64,000 nt of DNA, taken from contig PPXM03000001.1 in assembly GCA_003707065.3 (NCBI GenBank), positions 496,001 through 560,000 on the forward strand. The letters are read 5' to 3'. Source of the stretch: Trigonopsis variabilis. Taxonomy: Eukaryota > Ascomycota > Trigonopsidomycetes > Trigonopsidales > Trigonopsidaceae. The notes below the pieces were generated by a model. It searched no databases, was not told the DNA's origin, and worked only from the letters and a program-made list of their open reading frames with translations. A program made the position numbers and the translations under genes. Shown in pieces: positions 8,968 to 22,204 of this stretch (position 1 is its first letter; every line of letters starts with the position of its first letter).

Positions 8968-11900
8968 TTAACCCTGATTAGCCTTGGATATTTTCTTGTA
9001 CATGGCCATGATCTTTTTTGACGAGACTTTAACAGGCCAGAAATGGCTGGCAAAGACCCAGAGATGCTGCTCCATCCGCGTTCTATCCGCAGCTGGGACG
9101 GTATTTACTGTAGCAGAGATGTAATCTCCGACCACAGTAAGCTCTTTTCGAAGAGTGGCAGCCCATTCTTTTCTATCCAATCCATCTTCTCCCTTCTTCA
9201 GACGGCGGAGACTGTTGCGGACGGGATGCATGGTCGCCTTACATTCAGCCTCGTCGATGCTCTCATGGTCACTATGATCTCCGCTCTTGTCTTTTTCTCG
9301 CTCCCGATCTCTAACGTCGCGACTCTCGCTCCCGGCTGGAGTTCCATTAGGAGAGTTCGGTCGCTTTTTAAAGAACTTTGTGATCTTCTCTGTCTTAGGT
9401 CCGCTTGACCTTCCAGCAGATCGAGGACGGTCTGGCTGCCGTCCATCGGAATGATGGGGCATAGGCGATGCCGTCCGACTTTCTCCAGAGCCTTTAATCT
9501 GGTGGGCCCGCTTCCTCTTCTTTTCATTCACTTTAGCATCTTCAACTGGATCATCGTCTCGCAGCACCGATAATAAATATTCTACTCGTCGAGCTAGATG
9601 GACCGCGCCAGGCATCTTTGGTCCAACTTTCGACTTCTTCTTATCTTCTTTACTCTGCGTCCCAAGCTTATTCCGCTCTTCTTTCTTATCAACACGATGC
9701 TCCTCCAAGAAGAACTTGTCGCTCATGCCTAAAATAGGATCGTCCCGAATAGACGTCCACGCGCCATAGCCATACTTGCGCACACCAATCAACAACATTG
9801 AGTCCTCTCGTTCGCCCCATTCACAATTCCAGCCATGTACACTCTTTATAGGGCGCGGGATCCGATAATCAGGCCCAGCACCATCAGGTATTTTATCGGC
9901 TAGCAATTGCATATCAAGTGGCCGCTGGACAGTCAACTCTGCGTTGAAATTCTTCACTCCTTTATAATCAAACAAGATAGCCTTACGCTCCTTTCTAATT
10001 TTATCAGCATCGCCACCTTCTGCGATCAATTTTTCTCGCCGTGCTTCTTCTGCAGCTATGTGTTTTCGACTCAGTTCTTGGAGTTCCTCATAAGTTCCAA
10101 TAACTAAGGATCGGTTGCGGTCAGGCAATGTGCCATCACTGAATAGCTTCTCTTGCTGAGCCTTGAGGTTGCCATAGCGTAAAATAGCCTTGTAAAGATT
10201 TCGGATCTCTTTCTCAGTGAGGCTATTACGATTGAGTTGAGACTCCTGCCTCTTTAGAGCCCGTTCTCGCTTCCGCCTATCTCGCTGATCACTGACGTCG
10301 GAATCAACATCGGGTGTAGCCGTCTTGGCCGCTGCTCGGCGATGGCTGTACATTTCAATTTGTTGGTTGAGATATTCGTCATCTTTCCTCTTCTTCTCCT
10401 CTTCTTTAATCTTGGATAGCTCATCTGCAGGAATAATATCATCCCAGCTCACATCCGCTTTGTAATCTGTCACCTCGAACTGTTTGAGGAACTCTTCACC
10501 TCCCAGGTGAGACTCTCCCAGATCTGGACTGGTGTTATGATCTTCAGCGTGCTCTAAAACGTCATCTAAATTAAGATCCTCGAGCTTTCTTTGATTATCT
10601 GAAGCTCGGAACATATTGGCAGCCCCAAATTTCAAGATAGCACTCAATTCCTTGGACGTAGGATCGCTTTTCTTACCGGCATTGCTTTTGTCGGTTACAC
10701 CCAAAGAAATAATGGCATATTCCAAAATCATCTTTCGTCGAGCTCGTTCCAGGACTTCCTCTTCAACCGTATCTTTAGCAACAAATCTATATACCATCAC
10801 ATGATTCTTTTGTCCTATCCGATGGGCACGAGCCATAGCCTGCAAATCAGCCTGAGGATTCCAATCGGAATCAAATATAATCACAGTATCAGCCGTCATT
10901 AAATTGATTCCCAGACCCCCAGCTCGGGTGCTTAGAAGAAAAATGAAATCAGGACTTCCTGGAGCGTTGAAATGATCAATGGCAATGCGACGAGTAGCCG
11001 CTGGTACAGTTCCGTCCAAGCGTTGATATGGTAGACCACGAATTGTTAAATAATCTCCCAGAATATCTAACATTCTCACCATTTGAGAAAATATCAATAC
11101 ACGGTGGCCATCTCGCCTTAATCGAGTTAATAGCTTGTCCAATAATACCATTTTCCCGCTCGTCATAATCAGGCCTTTGAGCACTGTATCTCTGGAATGT
11201 TCAGCCCCCGCTTTAGCAAGAAACTGATTTTCAGCATTGGGAAATAAGTATGGGTGATTACTGGCTTTCTTCAACTCCACCATAATGTTCAATAGACTCA
11301 TCTGTGAGGCACCGTTTGCCCCAGCATTTAAGGCAGCATAATTTCGCGAGATGATATTTTTGTAATATTCAGTTTGCATATCTGATAGTTCGACTCTCAG
11401 AATCCGTTCAGACTTGGATGGTAATGATTTTTCAACGTCCTTCTTGAGACGTCGTAGAATGAAAGGTTTCAGACGTTCATGTAGAGTTCTGATGTAAGCT
11501 TCTTGTTCCGCATCAGGACTTTCGAAATCAATCTCTTGTTCAATGGCAAACTTTCCGGGCATCAAAAAATCAACCAAGGCAGCCAATTCCTTAATATTGT
11601 TTTGAAGAGGGGTACCTGTGATCAAGAGCCTATTGTTCACGCGGAAACTTTGAAGTGCTTCATATAGTGATGACTCTGCATTTTTAAGACGATGTGCTTC
11701 ATCGACGGCAAGATATTGCCATTTGATTGTCCCCAACTCGTTTCGATCTTTGAGAATATACTCGTATGTAGTCAACAAGATATTGAACTGAACTTTCTTA
11801 CTGTTGCCATTCTCGTAAAACTCATAGTCTCGGATCATCTGTCGCGACGCGGTGTTTCCAAGATACATGATGAAATTCAGGTCGGGCGCCCACAGCTCAA

Positions 11901-13476
11901 TCGTTTCCTGCCAGGAAGGAACTGTCGACAAAGGTACCACTACAAGGAAGGGACCATTTTGTTTGCGCGCATAGACTAGCCAAGATAGAAATGCAACAGT
12001 CTGCACTGTCTTCCCTAGTCCCATCTCATCAGCTAAAATTCCATTTTCATTTCTTGACCATAAGAAGGCCATCCAATTTAAGCCAGTCAACTGGAAATCC
12101 CGTAACTCGCCACCTTTAACAAATGATGGTTGCTCAGTCAATTTTTCGAATCTAGGTCTTTGGCTGGTATATTGAATACTGTAGTATGGTGCTATTCTTG
12201 ACTTTGATCGCCGTAAGAACTGATCAACCTGTTTTGGCGCTAACTTTGCAATTTGTTCAGCATCTTCCCAAGTGCAAGAATCATAATATAACCGTCGCCA
12301 TTTAATAAGGTATTCCAATACATTAACGCCATCAACATAAGTCCGTCGAGAGGACACCACCCGTTCAACGGTTTTGAATTCTTCGTAAGATTCTCTCAGG
12401 CGCTCGCGCTCGATATCCATAGCTTCAATATCTTCCTTAGTAGTCATGGGATCATTGCGTATATCGTCATCAAAGATAACACTCTGCTTTATGTAGTTAT
12501 CTAAGCGCTTTTTGCCCTTATATTGTTTGAGTTCTTCATATGTCTCCCATGTATTATGAAGATGAGACATTCCTGACCATTTGATTAGATATTGTAAATC
12601 TTGATAAGGGTCATCTACGACAGACGAGTCATCTCCTGATAGCTTTCGGTGATCCAAAATTGCTTCGATTGCCGGGGTGTTATCTTCATAAGTAGAATTG
12701 CCTCCGTAGTAATCAGTTTCACCTCCATAGAAATCATCGTCATCTTCATCGCCGCTGATCCCATAATCATCATAACTACTTTCATTATAATTAACGGACC
12801 TATTATTCCTAGTGCTAAATCGAACTTCTCCGAGATTGTCAACGTGATTACTTTTCGCTAACTTTCTCCGTTTTAATTTCTTAGTCGTTTTTCGTTGATG
12901 ATAATCGCTGTCATCTTCATCGTCGTTGTTATCTTGGTCCTGATCCTCATCATCGTCATTCTCTTTAGCCTTTGCAGCTAGAAAGTTAGAAACAACTCGA
13001 CCCATATGGCTCATACTTCGGCGACGGGGAGCAACTTCTTCATCATCGCTGGATTCTTGAAAAGTCTAGAGTAAGTCATATACGTCAGCATTTGTCATAC
13101 AGTTGAACCAGCAGGACGATGAGAACGGGTCTAAAGTTAGGCGACTGGATATTGTAGAACATACGCTTCTTCTTAAGCCGTAAAGCTCTGGGTTCTCTTC
13201 CCATTCGGTCTTGGTCTTGATCTTGTGTCCATGTAGGGACGATTCGTCATATATGTCCATCTTGTCCTGATCATATCCATCATCAGAACGTACTGGATGA
13301 ATTTCTTCATCCTCTGTAGACTCATCTCTGTCGCTAGACTTCTGGAACCCATCTTCATCCTCATTCTCGGATTTGATTCTACCTTCTGAGGCATCATGCC
13401 CTTCAATTCCATGATTATCATTGAATCTTATCGGCGTATCCACACCTCGGTCGTCTAAAGACTCCGCTACAGTCAT
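8968..13476 (-). CDS. CHD1: Chromatin remodelling ATPase Chd1 (2 exons)
   Basis: Model: complement of 8968-13065 joined to 13165-13476, giving about 1469 residues, close to yeast Chd1 (1468). The 99-nt intron starts GTATGT and ends CTAG; splicing joins [10 protein letters not shown] to [10 protein letters not shown] in frame. Domains in order: acidic N terminus; paired chromodomains at about 260-385; Snf2 ATPase with [12 protein letters not shown] near 453 and DEAH near 560; helicase C domain with the RAHRIGQ motif; SANT-SLIDE-like DNA-binding region ([24 protein letters not shown]); and the CHD1 helical C-terminal domain at about 1380-1465 ([14 protein letters not shown] through [11 protein letters not shown]). 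Chd1 spaces nucleosomes over transcribed genes with the Paf1 and FACT elongation factors. The start at 13476 (MTVAESLDD) is the likely one, but the frame is open further upstream. Confidence 0.93.
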
Positions 13477-15310
13477 TGCGGTCGAGTCCACTATTATGTT
13501 AGCGTCAAGTACAATAATATGAATAGCATAGCGAAACAAATCATTCAACATTAATGCAAAACATGATATAAAAATTAGATCGTGTCTAATGGCTGTTACG
13601 CTATTAAAGACTCTCTTCTCGCTTTGATCGTAGACAAAAAGGTGAGGATACAATAGATATCTTATCAAGACAATAGAGCGTGGAGCTCTGCGGGCGAAAC
13701 AAGCAATTCTCTAGAGGTCCACCTTGACTTTATTCGTAATGCAAGTAGACTATTGGAACATATTGCTCCTGATCGAAGCTGGAGCCTTATTCCCAAATTT
13801 TAAACGCGCAACTGACAGCAATGATGGCGAGGATAACGACGACAGAAAGACAGAATAACTTACAATTCATGAGATTTTAGATTCTAAAATCAATCTCGTC
13901 AAAGAAAGGTCCAAGTGCTGGCTTACTTTCTTCAACCGTGCGCGGGGCTGCCAGATCGACAAGATTAAGAAAAAGAAAGGAGGACTGCAACACCAATGAC
14001 AACTACACCAGACAAGCTACAGTTCTAGTATTCTATGATCACGATTGCCTACTAGTGAAGATGAGATAGACTGAACTACGGTCTCATAAACCAGTCACGA
14101 CAGACACAAAGAGAGCCGAAAAAATTTTACCGCTATAGATAGGGTGGCGTTCAACAGTTTCATTGGCAAGAAAACTGTTGAAACCAAGAAGAATGGATCC
14201 AGCAGACTCAACCTAATCACCCTTAACTCATGAGTAGACTAACCAGAAAGGGAAGAATAAAGAAAAAAACGAAAAAAAGCAAATGAGAAAGACAAAAAGA
14301 CGGCAAAGCTCAGTCGCTAATGATATATGATTGACTCAGTCTCAGCATGGAACAAAAATAAAGTCGATCGCGCCGAAATTCCCGTCTTTCTTTTGCTGCT
14401 CTGAAGGTCTAGTGACTGGCAGGATGTCAGCTTAAGGTGATAGGACAGATGACATATATATATAACGTCACGGAACGGGAGCTTTGTGGTATAACTGTCA
14501 CGCAGCATGATATCTGTCACGCAAGTGAGCAAGCAGCCAAGCAGCACCTTTTAGCCGCTAAGCTTAAAGTGAAGTCCGCACTAGAAATCTGCAATTGAGT
14601 GATATCATCATATTATGACTGTTTTATTCTTTTATTATGGCTGAACTTCAATATGAACTTGTGTTGGAAATACAATGCTGGCCTCGTTGATCACGTGATA
14701 TGAACCTGGCTAACACCACCATTCAATGCTTCAGCAGTAGTTTTACTTCCCCTGCACTGAAACTTTTATGACGGATCTTGTGAGATTATTGCTAAGAAGC
14801 GATATTCAAGAGGTCGAATCTAAGTTGAAGACTTCCTGACCAACTTTTAACAACTGAGCAATTAACCACCATAACAATAAGCCGTTATAGTCACGCGACT
14901 CGCAGATCGCTTTAATAATGCTTTCCAAGTTTATAATGGAGGAATTTTGAGTAATTTGAAATGTCTGGCAATCTTAGAGTTGTACATATTAGTAACTGGA
15001 GTGATAATGACGAGTTCTGGGCAAAAAGACCGTTACCCTTTTTGGCTTCTTCGCAAACACAAATGTAATCCTCCCAAACATAGAAACACTATGGTTGCAG
15101 AGCTTTGAAACTTTGAACAAAAGCTTGTCCTCTCAAAAATATTTTCAATAGTTATGGTTTACAATGACTGCGATAAGAGATGGCAAATGTCTCGTAAGCT
15201 TACCAACGCTTGATGAGTGATTGGCTACAACAGGTAGCGTGTAACGTTCCCTAGACAACAGCGCGTGTTAAGAAAATTTTTTGATTCTTGAACCTCAAAC
15301 GAAAAGAACA
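13477..15310. promoter_or_regulatory. 1.8 kb divergent intergenic region CHD1 / RLI1
   Basis: No family-matching open frame or RNA gene was found. The region separates two divergent genes and is long for this compact window. A strong Cbf1/CDEI-like site, GATCACGTGAT, lies at 14690-14700. A short plus-strand open stretch ending at 13803 was examined and not accepted as a gene. Confidence 0.4.
14692..14697. promoter_or_regulatory. CACGTG E-box in GATCACGTGAT context
   Basis: A perfect palindromic GATCACGTGATC-like core that fits RTCACRTG, the Cbf1 (CDEI) consensus. It sits about 614 bp upstream of the RLI1 start. Function is inferred from motif only. Confidence 0.4.
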
Positions 15311-17278
15311 ATGAGCGAGAAACTCACAAGGTAAGTTAGCGGCATGGTATTATGCTAATGCAAGAATCGCCATTGTCAATCAAGACAAATGTAAACCAAA
15401 AGTATGCATTTAGTATTTGTCAGCGTTGGTTAATCAGTTAGAAATGTCATCAAGAATGCCGACGGTCGTGTCCCGTGGTCAAAACTGGAAAGTTGTGTAT
15501 TGAGGTTACTCCCGCATCTAAGATTGCATTTATTTCGGAGACTTTATGGTACCTATCTCTCTGTTGTCGGAGCTAATGATTATAGCATCGGTTGTGGTAT
15601 TTGTTCGAAAAAGTGTCCGTTTGGAGGTATAATTGAAAGCCAAGATTTTGAATACTAATTGCATTTAGCTATTCATATTATAAATCTACCAACAAATCTC
15701 GATTCTGAGGTTACTCATCGTTACTCAGCGAATTCGTTTAAGTTACATAGGCTGCCTACTCCCAGGGCGGGAGAAGTGCTAGGATTAGTTGGAACTAATG
15801 GTATTGGAAAGTCCACTGCTCTGAAGATTTTGGCTGGGAAGCAAAAGCCCAATTTAGGAAGATATGATGATCCACCTCAATGGGATGAGATCATTCGATA
15901 TTTCCGGGGATCAGAGTTGCAGAATTATTTCACCAAAGTGTTAGAAGATAATTTAAAATGTATTATTAAACCACAGTATGTGGATCATTTACCAAGAGCT
16001 ATTAAAGGTCCGGTGAAGAAGGTCGGAGATTTATTGAAAGCTAGAGCATCCAATGATAACTTAGATGCATTACTTAAGAATTTGCAGTTGGGTTCAGTGC
16101 TAGAACGTGAAGTAGCGCAGTTATCAGGTGGAGAACTTCAACGGTTTGCAATTGCCATGTCAGCGGTCCAGAAAGCTGATGTCTATATGTTTGATGAGCC
16201 CTCTTCCTATCTAGATGTCAAACAACGTCTCAAGGCTGCTGAAGTCATCCGATCTTTGTTGAATATAGAAGTTTATGTCATTGTGGTTGAACATGATTTG
16301 TCAGTGCTGGATTATCTTTCTGACTTCGTCTGTATTCTTTATGGTGTGCCTTCGGTATATGGTGTTGTTACTCTTCCTTTGTCGGTTCGTGAAGGTATTA
16401 ATATTTTCCTTGATGGTAATATCCCTACTGAGAATCTCCGTTTCCGAAATGAACAGCTTCAATTTCGAATGATTGATGCCCAGGATCAAATGGCTATCGA
16501 TAGAACCCAACAATTCCAATATCCTTCAATGGAAAAGACCCTCGGAGATTTCAAGTTGACTGTTCAATCTGGAGAGTTTACCGATTCAGAGATCGTTGTC
16601 ATGATGGGAGAAAATGGCACTGGTAAGACCACATTCATCCGGTTGATGGCGGGTTCTTTAAGTCCTGATAATGGCAAGAAAGTCCCTGAACTTCGGGTTA
16701 GCATGAAACCTCAAAAAATTGCGCCCAAGTTTACCGGTACTGTCAGACAACTCTTCTTCAAGAAGATCAGAGCCTCTTTCCTTCACCCTCAGTTCCAAAC
16801 TGATGTCTGCAAACCTCTTCGCATCGACGATATCATCGATCAGGAAGTTCAGAATTTGTCAGGTGGTGAACTGCAACGAGTGGCCATTGTTCTTTCCTTG
16901 GGTGTGCCTGCTGATATCTATCTTATTGATGAGCCCTCCGCTTATCTCGATGTCGAGCAACGTATCATCTGTTCAAAGGTCATCAAGCGTTTCATCATGC
17001 ATGCCAAGAAAACCGCTTTTGTGGTTGAGCATGACTTTATCATGGCTACTTATCTTGCTGATCGGGTTATTGTTTTTGAGGGAGAACCATCCGTTCATGC
17101 TATTGCCACCCCGCCGCAGAGTTTACTCACAGGCTGTAATACCTTCTTGAAAAACTTGAATGTTACTTTCCGGAGAGACCCTGTCTCTTTCCGTCCCCGA
17201 ATTAATAAACTTGACTCGCAGATGGATCAGCAACAAAAAGCATCGGGAAATTACTTCTTTCTTGAATCAGTGGAGTAA
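15311..17278 (+). CDS. RLI1: Ribosome recycling Fe-S ABC ATPase Rli1/ABCE1 (5 exons)
   Basis: Model: 15311-15330, 15365-15401, 15442-15548, 15586-15626, 15669-17278; 604 residues (yeast 608). All four introns are tiny (34, 40, 37, 42 nt) and end in TAAT-containing branch sites followed by AG. Splicing restores the two 4Fe-4S motifs: one with [11 protein letters not shown] and a later LC, the other [18 protein letters not shown] domain 1 has Walker [10 protein letters not shown] near residue 112, signature LSGGELQR near 221 and [10 protein letters not shown]. Domain 2 has GENGTGKTT near 381, a second LSGGELQR near 465 and [10 protein letters not shown]. The C terminus has NYFFLE. Rli1 splits post-termination 80S ribosomes with eRF1 or Dom34 and is an essential cytosolic Fe-S protein. 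The first exon codes only MSEKLT plus two bases. Confidence 0.96.
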
Positions 17279-17405
17279 TTTGTCTCATGGGGTTTGTCGG
17301 AGCATTGTTGTGTACGTTAGTAAAAGTTTTTGCGATTAAAAAGGATCTAGATCCTTGATAAACTAACATCCACGCTAATCTTATTTACAAACTAAATCTA
17401 AAATT

Positions 17406-19268
17406 TTATTTAGACCGTAAGGGGCCGTCAAAGTCATACCGAATTCTTTTTTTAGCTCGGGGATCCGCCCTTGGATCTTGTGGCGGGCGCTGTTCGTCCT
17501 GAGATCTAGAACGGATGCTCCCTCGCCGTTCTTTGTCTTGCTCCCTTGGTCTGGGTCGGTCGACTGATAGCTCAACAGGTTCGATACCCTCTAATTTATC
17601 TTTGAGGCGTCTAATATGTTTCTCAAACGCTTGTTCACGAGTGGCTTCGTCAGGTAGAGCAAGGAATTCTTCCGAATCTTTGATTCTTTCACGTACTGAC
17701 TCCCATGAGTCTCCTATCTCAACTGGGGGCTCCAAGTACTTAATATGATGGCGAAGATCGTCAATTTTCCTTCGCAACCGCCGCTTTTCCAGGTATTCTT
17801 GATCCTCCTTTTTGGCTTTAGCCTTCTGATGCAAGTAGTCAAGCTCTACAGTAATAGCCAGATCTGATATTTTATCGCCATATTTATCTTTTTTGATCAG
17901 ATCAATCAGTTCTTCGCGTGTGGTTGATTCTGTGTAAGGGAACCTCGTATCGTGGACTATATCAGCAATCACATCTCGTTCTTTATTTAAGCGAATGTCT
18001 AAAACATCAATCAGATCCATAAAGAGATCCAAAGGAGTTGATCCAGATTGATGGCATAGCTCAATCAATCGGGAATCATCGTGAATAGATGAAAAAACAG
18101 AAGTCCAACGAGTCTTTGCTGTGATTTTCCCTTTATCTTCAAATTCCTGTAGTAGTTGCTTGAAATTTTCTCGAACTAAACGCTCTTTACGTCTTTGAAT
18201 CATTTGCTTTTCTTCCCGACGATGAACTTCAGACTTTTCAAGCTCTCTCATATGATGCTCAAAAAGGACGAGGATGTCTATTTTACTGAGCTTTGACATT
18301 TCCGGATCTGACGTAAATACTGAGTCACCCGTGATTTCATCGTATGATTCTAGCCAGTGAGCATTTGGATCTTTGATTAAATGTTTCAGTAGTCCATCTA
18401 GTTTGTCTTGGCTGCGCTTAGTCAAAGCCTCGTATTCATTGTTATGTTTCTCACGCAAATCTTTGACGAATTTCTTGAAAATTCGATGTTTAAGAGTATC
18501 TTCATCCCAAGAATAGAAAGCGACGTCTCCAGATAAGATTCTTTTGGCCGTTGTCCATGAGGTATAATATTTGATCTCTGGAGTTTTGTTAAGTAATTTT
18601 AAAAAACTCGAAATGAAGGCTTTCCGCTTTGAATGGTACTCGCGGAGATATTTTTCTCTGTATTCTTCGATATAAATCTCAAACACTCGTTTTCGATCCG
18701 TCGGAGTACGCAGAGCACGATAATCCGGATCGTCCACCAATAACGGTATAGCATCAGTCCAAACGCAATCATGAGGAAGCTTATGACGTTCCAACATCCG
18801 AATAAAAGCATCTTCTGCATCGTGTAATGACTTATATTGAGTCGGTGGCCGCTCAATCTGTTCCGTTCGACTTCTCCTTTCCCGGTCCCACTCTTCTTCT
18901 CGTTCTCGTTCTCGTCGCTCACGTTCAGCTTGCGTGTTTTCAGCTTCTTGGGCTTTTTCTACATTTCTGACTTCTTGTTCAGCTTCTTGCATCAGTTTCT
19001 CAAGCTCGGGAGGAATTTCCCAAACGCTTTGCTTTGTTTCCTGATTATGCCAATACTTTCTACCCCCTTCTGCTGTATATTCTTTCCAAGGAGAATCAGC
19101 TACTCGACGCTGTCCTTAGCTCTCATATTCGAAGCTTCAACCCTAATGTTCACTCACCTCGGCTGGGGTCATCAATTCTACCGGTTTCGTCCAGACTGAC
19201 TCCCGAGTCTGGGAGTTATAGTAATATTTCCTTCCATCACTGTTCGTGAACTCTTGCCAAACGGACAT
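17406..19268 (-). CDS. PRP40: U1 snRNP protein Prp40 (2 exons)
   Basis: Model: complement of 17406-19109 joined to 19158-19268; 604 residues. The 48-nt intron begins GTGAGT and ends GACAG; the nearer GTAG acceptor would break the frame, so this site is inferred from frame closure. Two WW domains lie at about residues 3-33 ([17 protein letters not shown]) and 44-75 ([15 protein letters not shown] ... SVWEIP). An Arg/Glu-rich coiled segment follows, then several FF domains from about 130 ([36 protein letters not shown]). The C terminus is basic and Arg/Glu-rich. Prp40 is a U1 snRNP component that bridges the 5' splice site to the branch-point proteins and binds the RNA polymerase II tail. It is divergent from SEM1 with 168 bp between start codons. 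Confidence 0.92.
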
Positions 19269-19436
19269 TGTTCAATTGGATTTCTGCCAAAAGATATAAT
19301 GCTCGGGACAGGTCACTCGCGAGTTGCCAGATAGGTCGCCCTTTCTAAAACAAACGTTCACCGCTCCCAGTACCTTGGTCTGTCCAACCTATGTAACGTG
19401 GCAACCATTCGTGAACCTTCGACTCTCTCTATTAAC

Positions 19437-19751
19437 ATGTCGGAAGATCGTCTTCAAGATAAACAGAACGAGGATAAGACACAGCAAACCTTAGAATCAC
19501 TTGAGGAAGATGATGAATTTGAAGATTTTCCAGTTGAAGGTACGAGAATCGGAGAGTAGACTGACCTCTCAGATTGGCAGGAACAAGAAACGGAATTAGG
19601 AATTAATGGGGGAAAGGAACACTTCTGGGATGTAAACTGGGATGATGATGATGTTGGGGATGATTTCTCCACTCTCCTGAAGTACGTATTTTTGAGCTCG
19701 GACTGAATCTAACATGATAGGGCCGAAATTGCTAAAGTGGAAGCTAAATAG
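19437..19751 (+). CDS. SEM1: Proteasome lid subunit Sem1/DSS1 (3 exons)
   Basis: Model: 19437-19539, 19573-19681, 19721-19751; 80 residues. The introns are 33 and 39 nt. The spliced protein has the two acidic, aromatic-spaced blocks that define the family: EEDDEFEDFPVE followed by W, and FWDVNWDDDDVGDDFSTLL. It ends KAEIAKVEAK. Sem1/DSS1 is a small, largely disordered acidic protein found in the 26S proteasome lid, the TREX-2 mRNA export complex and, in animals and some fungi, with BRCA2. The gene is too small and too split to appear as one open frame; the identity rests on the spliced sequence. It shares a short divergent promoter with PRP40. Confidence 0.93.
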
Positions 19752-20537
19752 TGTATGTTATGAATTGATCCTGCTGATTATGCATTGTAATATTGCTCTA
19801 TATGATATTGTTTGGATGGAATTTGATTGATACTAAAGTATGGGGAGATCGACTTCTGCAGGAGCCATCAGGAGTGGTCACGAGAGATTCTCTGATCTTC
19901 CAACTTGAATGAGCTCTCGATTAATATTAGTGGCTTGAACGAATGACTTAAACTCAAACAGTGGTCTGGTATTAGTGTTCACACCAAATGAACTACAGGC
20001 AGCTCCTTGCATATTAGATCCAGCCGAGATATCATTGTCTATCATTCGATTCTAGAAGGGTACAGTGGCGGGATAGACTCTGTGGCTTCCTCATGCATCC
20101 ATCCACAGATGCGGTGAATTTGTGCCAACGCAATGTCACAATTTGCGAACTCGGACACTTTGAGAAGCATCGGTCCTAAATACAAAATTGTAGGCGGCCA
20201 GGTCTAGACAATAAGGCGTAGGCAGTAAGAAACATTGTGGTTGTTCTTATCACGTGGGTCATATGATTTCTCAGCTTACCTACTTTGGACTTCACCATTG
20301 CTGGCCACGCTAGAGTGATGTCATTAGAAAGTGCTTGGATAGAGGCGGAAGCGTAGTTTTCACCATTTATGAGTTAATAGTTAATTAATTCATGAGCGAC
20401 TGGGGCCTCGTGTAGAAAAGAGTTTCATTTGATACCATATCAATACTATGGCCTTCTCCCGTAGAATGATCTCACTTCATGCAGCAGCCGTTACCCCGCC
20501 GTAACGTCATGGATCATTCTCCTTCTTCCATCTCTCA
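19752..20537. promoter_or_regulatory. SEM1-PGK1 intergenic region, presumed PGK1 promoter
   Basis: There are 786 bp without a recognisable gene. It contains CACGTG at 20251-20256 in an ATCACGTGGG context (Cbf1-like) about 285 bp upstream of the PGK1 start, and CT-rich tracts close to the start codon, as is common in strongly expressed fungal genes. Confidence 0.4.
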
Positions 20538-22041
20538 ATGTCGCTTTCAAACAAACTTGCAATTACTGATTTAGACCTCAAAGGAAAACGAGTCTTCATT
20601 CGTGTTGGTAAGTGAACTCAATAGCCCATTCTGTTCATCCATTTCGTGTATTCGGTCCGGAAGAACGGAGAAAGCTTTGAGAAGGTAAAGTTGGAGGCAT
20701 TTCTCAATTGCTCTTCTTATGATGATTATCATCCTTCATAATTTTTTCATTGGCCATCAATATGATAATCATTGACTCTTCATCACCGTTGGTCCTTGAC
20801 CTTTCTTCCTCCCCTTTTGCCGTGTGATAATAGAACTATGACTTTTTTCTAATCTATCAGACTTCAATGTTCCTTTGGATGGATCCACTATTACCAATAA
20901 TGCTCGAATTGTGGCTGCTCTGCCTACAATTGAGTACGCCATCAAACAGCAGCCAAAGAGTATCGTCTTGGCTTCTCATCTAGGCCGCCCCAACGGAGAA
21001 CGTGTTGCCAAATACTCCCTTAAACCTGTCTCGACTGAACTTTCGAAGCTTCTTGGGAAGTCAGTGACTTTCCTAGATGACTGCGTTGGACCTGAAGTTG
21101 AAAAGGCCGTTGCCAATGCTAAGGATGGAGAAATCTTCCTTTTGGAGAACCTTCGTTTCCACCCAGAAGAGGAAGGTTCCCAGAAAATTGATGGCAAGAA
21201 AGTCAAAGCTGATCCTGCTAAAGTCGAGGCTTTTAGAAAATCATTGACGTCTCTCGCTGACGTCTATGTCAACGATGCTTTCGGTACTGCCCATCGCGCT
21301 CACAGTTCGATTGTTGGCATTGAACTTCCTCTCCGTGCATCTGGTTTCTTAATGAAGAAAGAGCTCGATTACTTTGGCAAGGCTCTTGAGAACCCAGACC
21401 GTCCGTTCTTGGCTATCTTGGGTGGTGCCAAGGTGGCCGACAAGATTCAACTTATAGACTCGATGTTGAGTAAGGTCAATAGCATCATTATTGGAGGTGG
21501 TATGGCCTTCACTTTCCTAAAGGTTGCAGACGATGTCAACATTGGCAAATCCCTTTTTGACCCTGAAGGAGCCAAGATTGTCAGTGACCTTCTTTCCAAG
21601 GCTAAAGCTAATAATGTCGAAGTCATTCTCCCTGTTGATTTCATCACTGCTGATAAGTTCGATAAGGATGCTGAGACTGGCTATGCAACCTCCGAACAAG
21701 GTATCCCCGATTCCTGGCAAGGACTTGATGCTGGCCCCAAGTCTCGAGAGCTCTTTCGCAAAGCTATTCTCAAATCTAAGACCATTGTCTGGAATGGACC
21801 ACCTGGTGTCTTTGAATTCGACAAATTTGCCGAGGGCACCAAGTCCATTTTGGATGCCTGTGTCGAAGCTTGCAAAAAAGGCGCTACTGTCATTGTTGGT
21901 GGAGGCGATACCGCTACTGCCGTCAAGAAATACGGTGATGAAGATAAAGTATCTCATGTGTCTACCGGTGGCGGTGCCTCTCTTGAACTGTTGGAGGGCA
22001 AGGCCTTACCTGGTGTCGTTGCCTTGACCGACAAAAAATAA
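20538..22041 (+). CDS. PGK1: Phosphoglycerate kinase (2 exons)
   Basis: Model: 20538-20607 joined to 20861-22041; 416 residues, the same as yeast Pgk1. The 253-nt intron is one of only three longer than 100 nt that I placed outside CHD1. It splits the conserved [10 protein letters not shown] motif (R-V-D codon, phase 1). Other signatures are the substrate-binding [50 protein letters not shown], and the C-terminal [11 protein letters not shown] and [14 protein letters not shown]. The enzyme makes ATP and 3-phosphoglycerate from 1,3-bisphosphoglycerate in glycolysis and runs in reverse in gluconeogenesis, in the cytosol. The gene shows C-ending codon preference stronger than its neighbours (for example GCC, GTC, AAG, ATC), consistent with high expression. 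Confidence 0.97.
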
Positions 22042-22204
22042 ATATTATATCTTCCTTAAATAGATAAAGGATATTTTGTTTACATGTTCCCTGCATTTTA
22101 ATGTCGTTATTTGCCCGTATGTACTCTTCCATTTCTCTTGGGGTTCCAAAAAAATGCTTTCTCACCAATAAAACCTCCACTGTTACTATACTATCTGCGA
22201 CCCG

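Noticed and set aside
13642-13803. Plus-strand open stretch ending LLEHIAPDRSWSLIPKF, with a possible 35-nt intron before it
   Set aside because: It looks protein-like, but every upstream exon tried runs into stops, the branch site is weak and no family is recognised. It overlaps the likely CHD1 leader.
20608-20860. Possible C/D-box snoRNA inside the PGK1 intron (ATGATGA word)
   Set aside because: A C-box-like word is present near 20719, but no CTGA D box at a suitable distance and no terminal stem were found.
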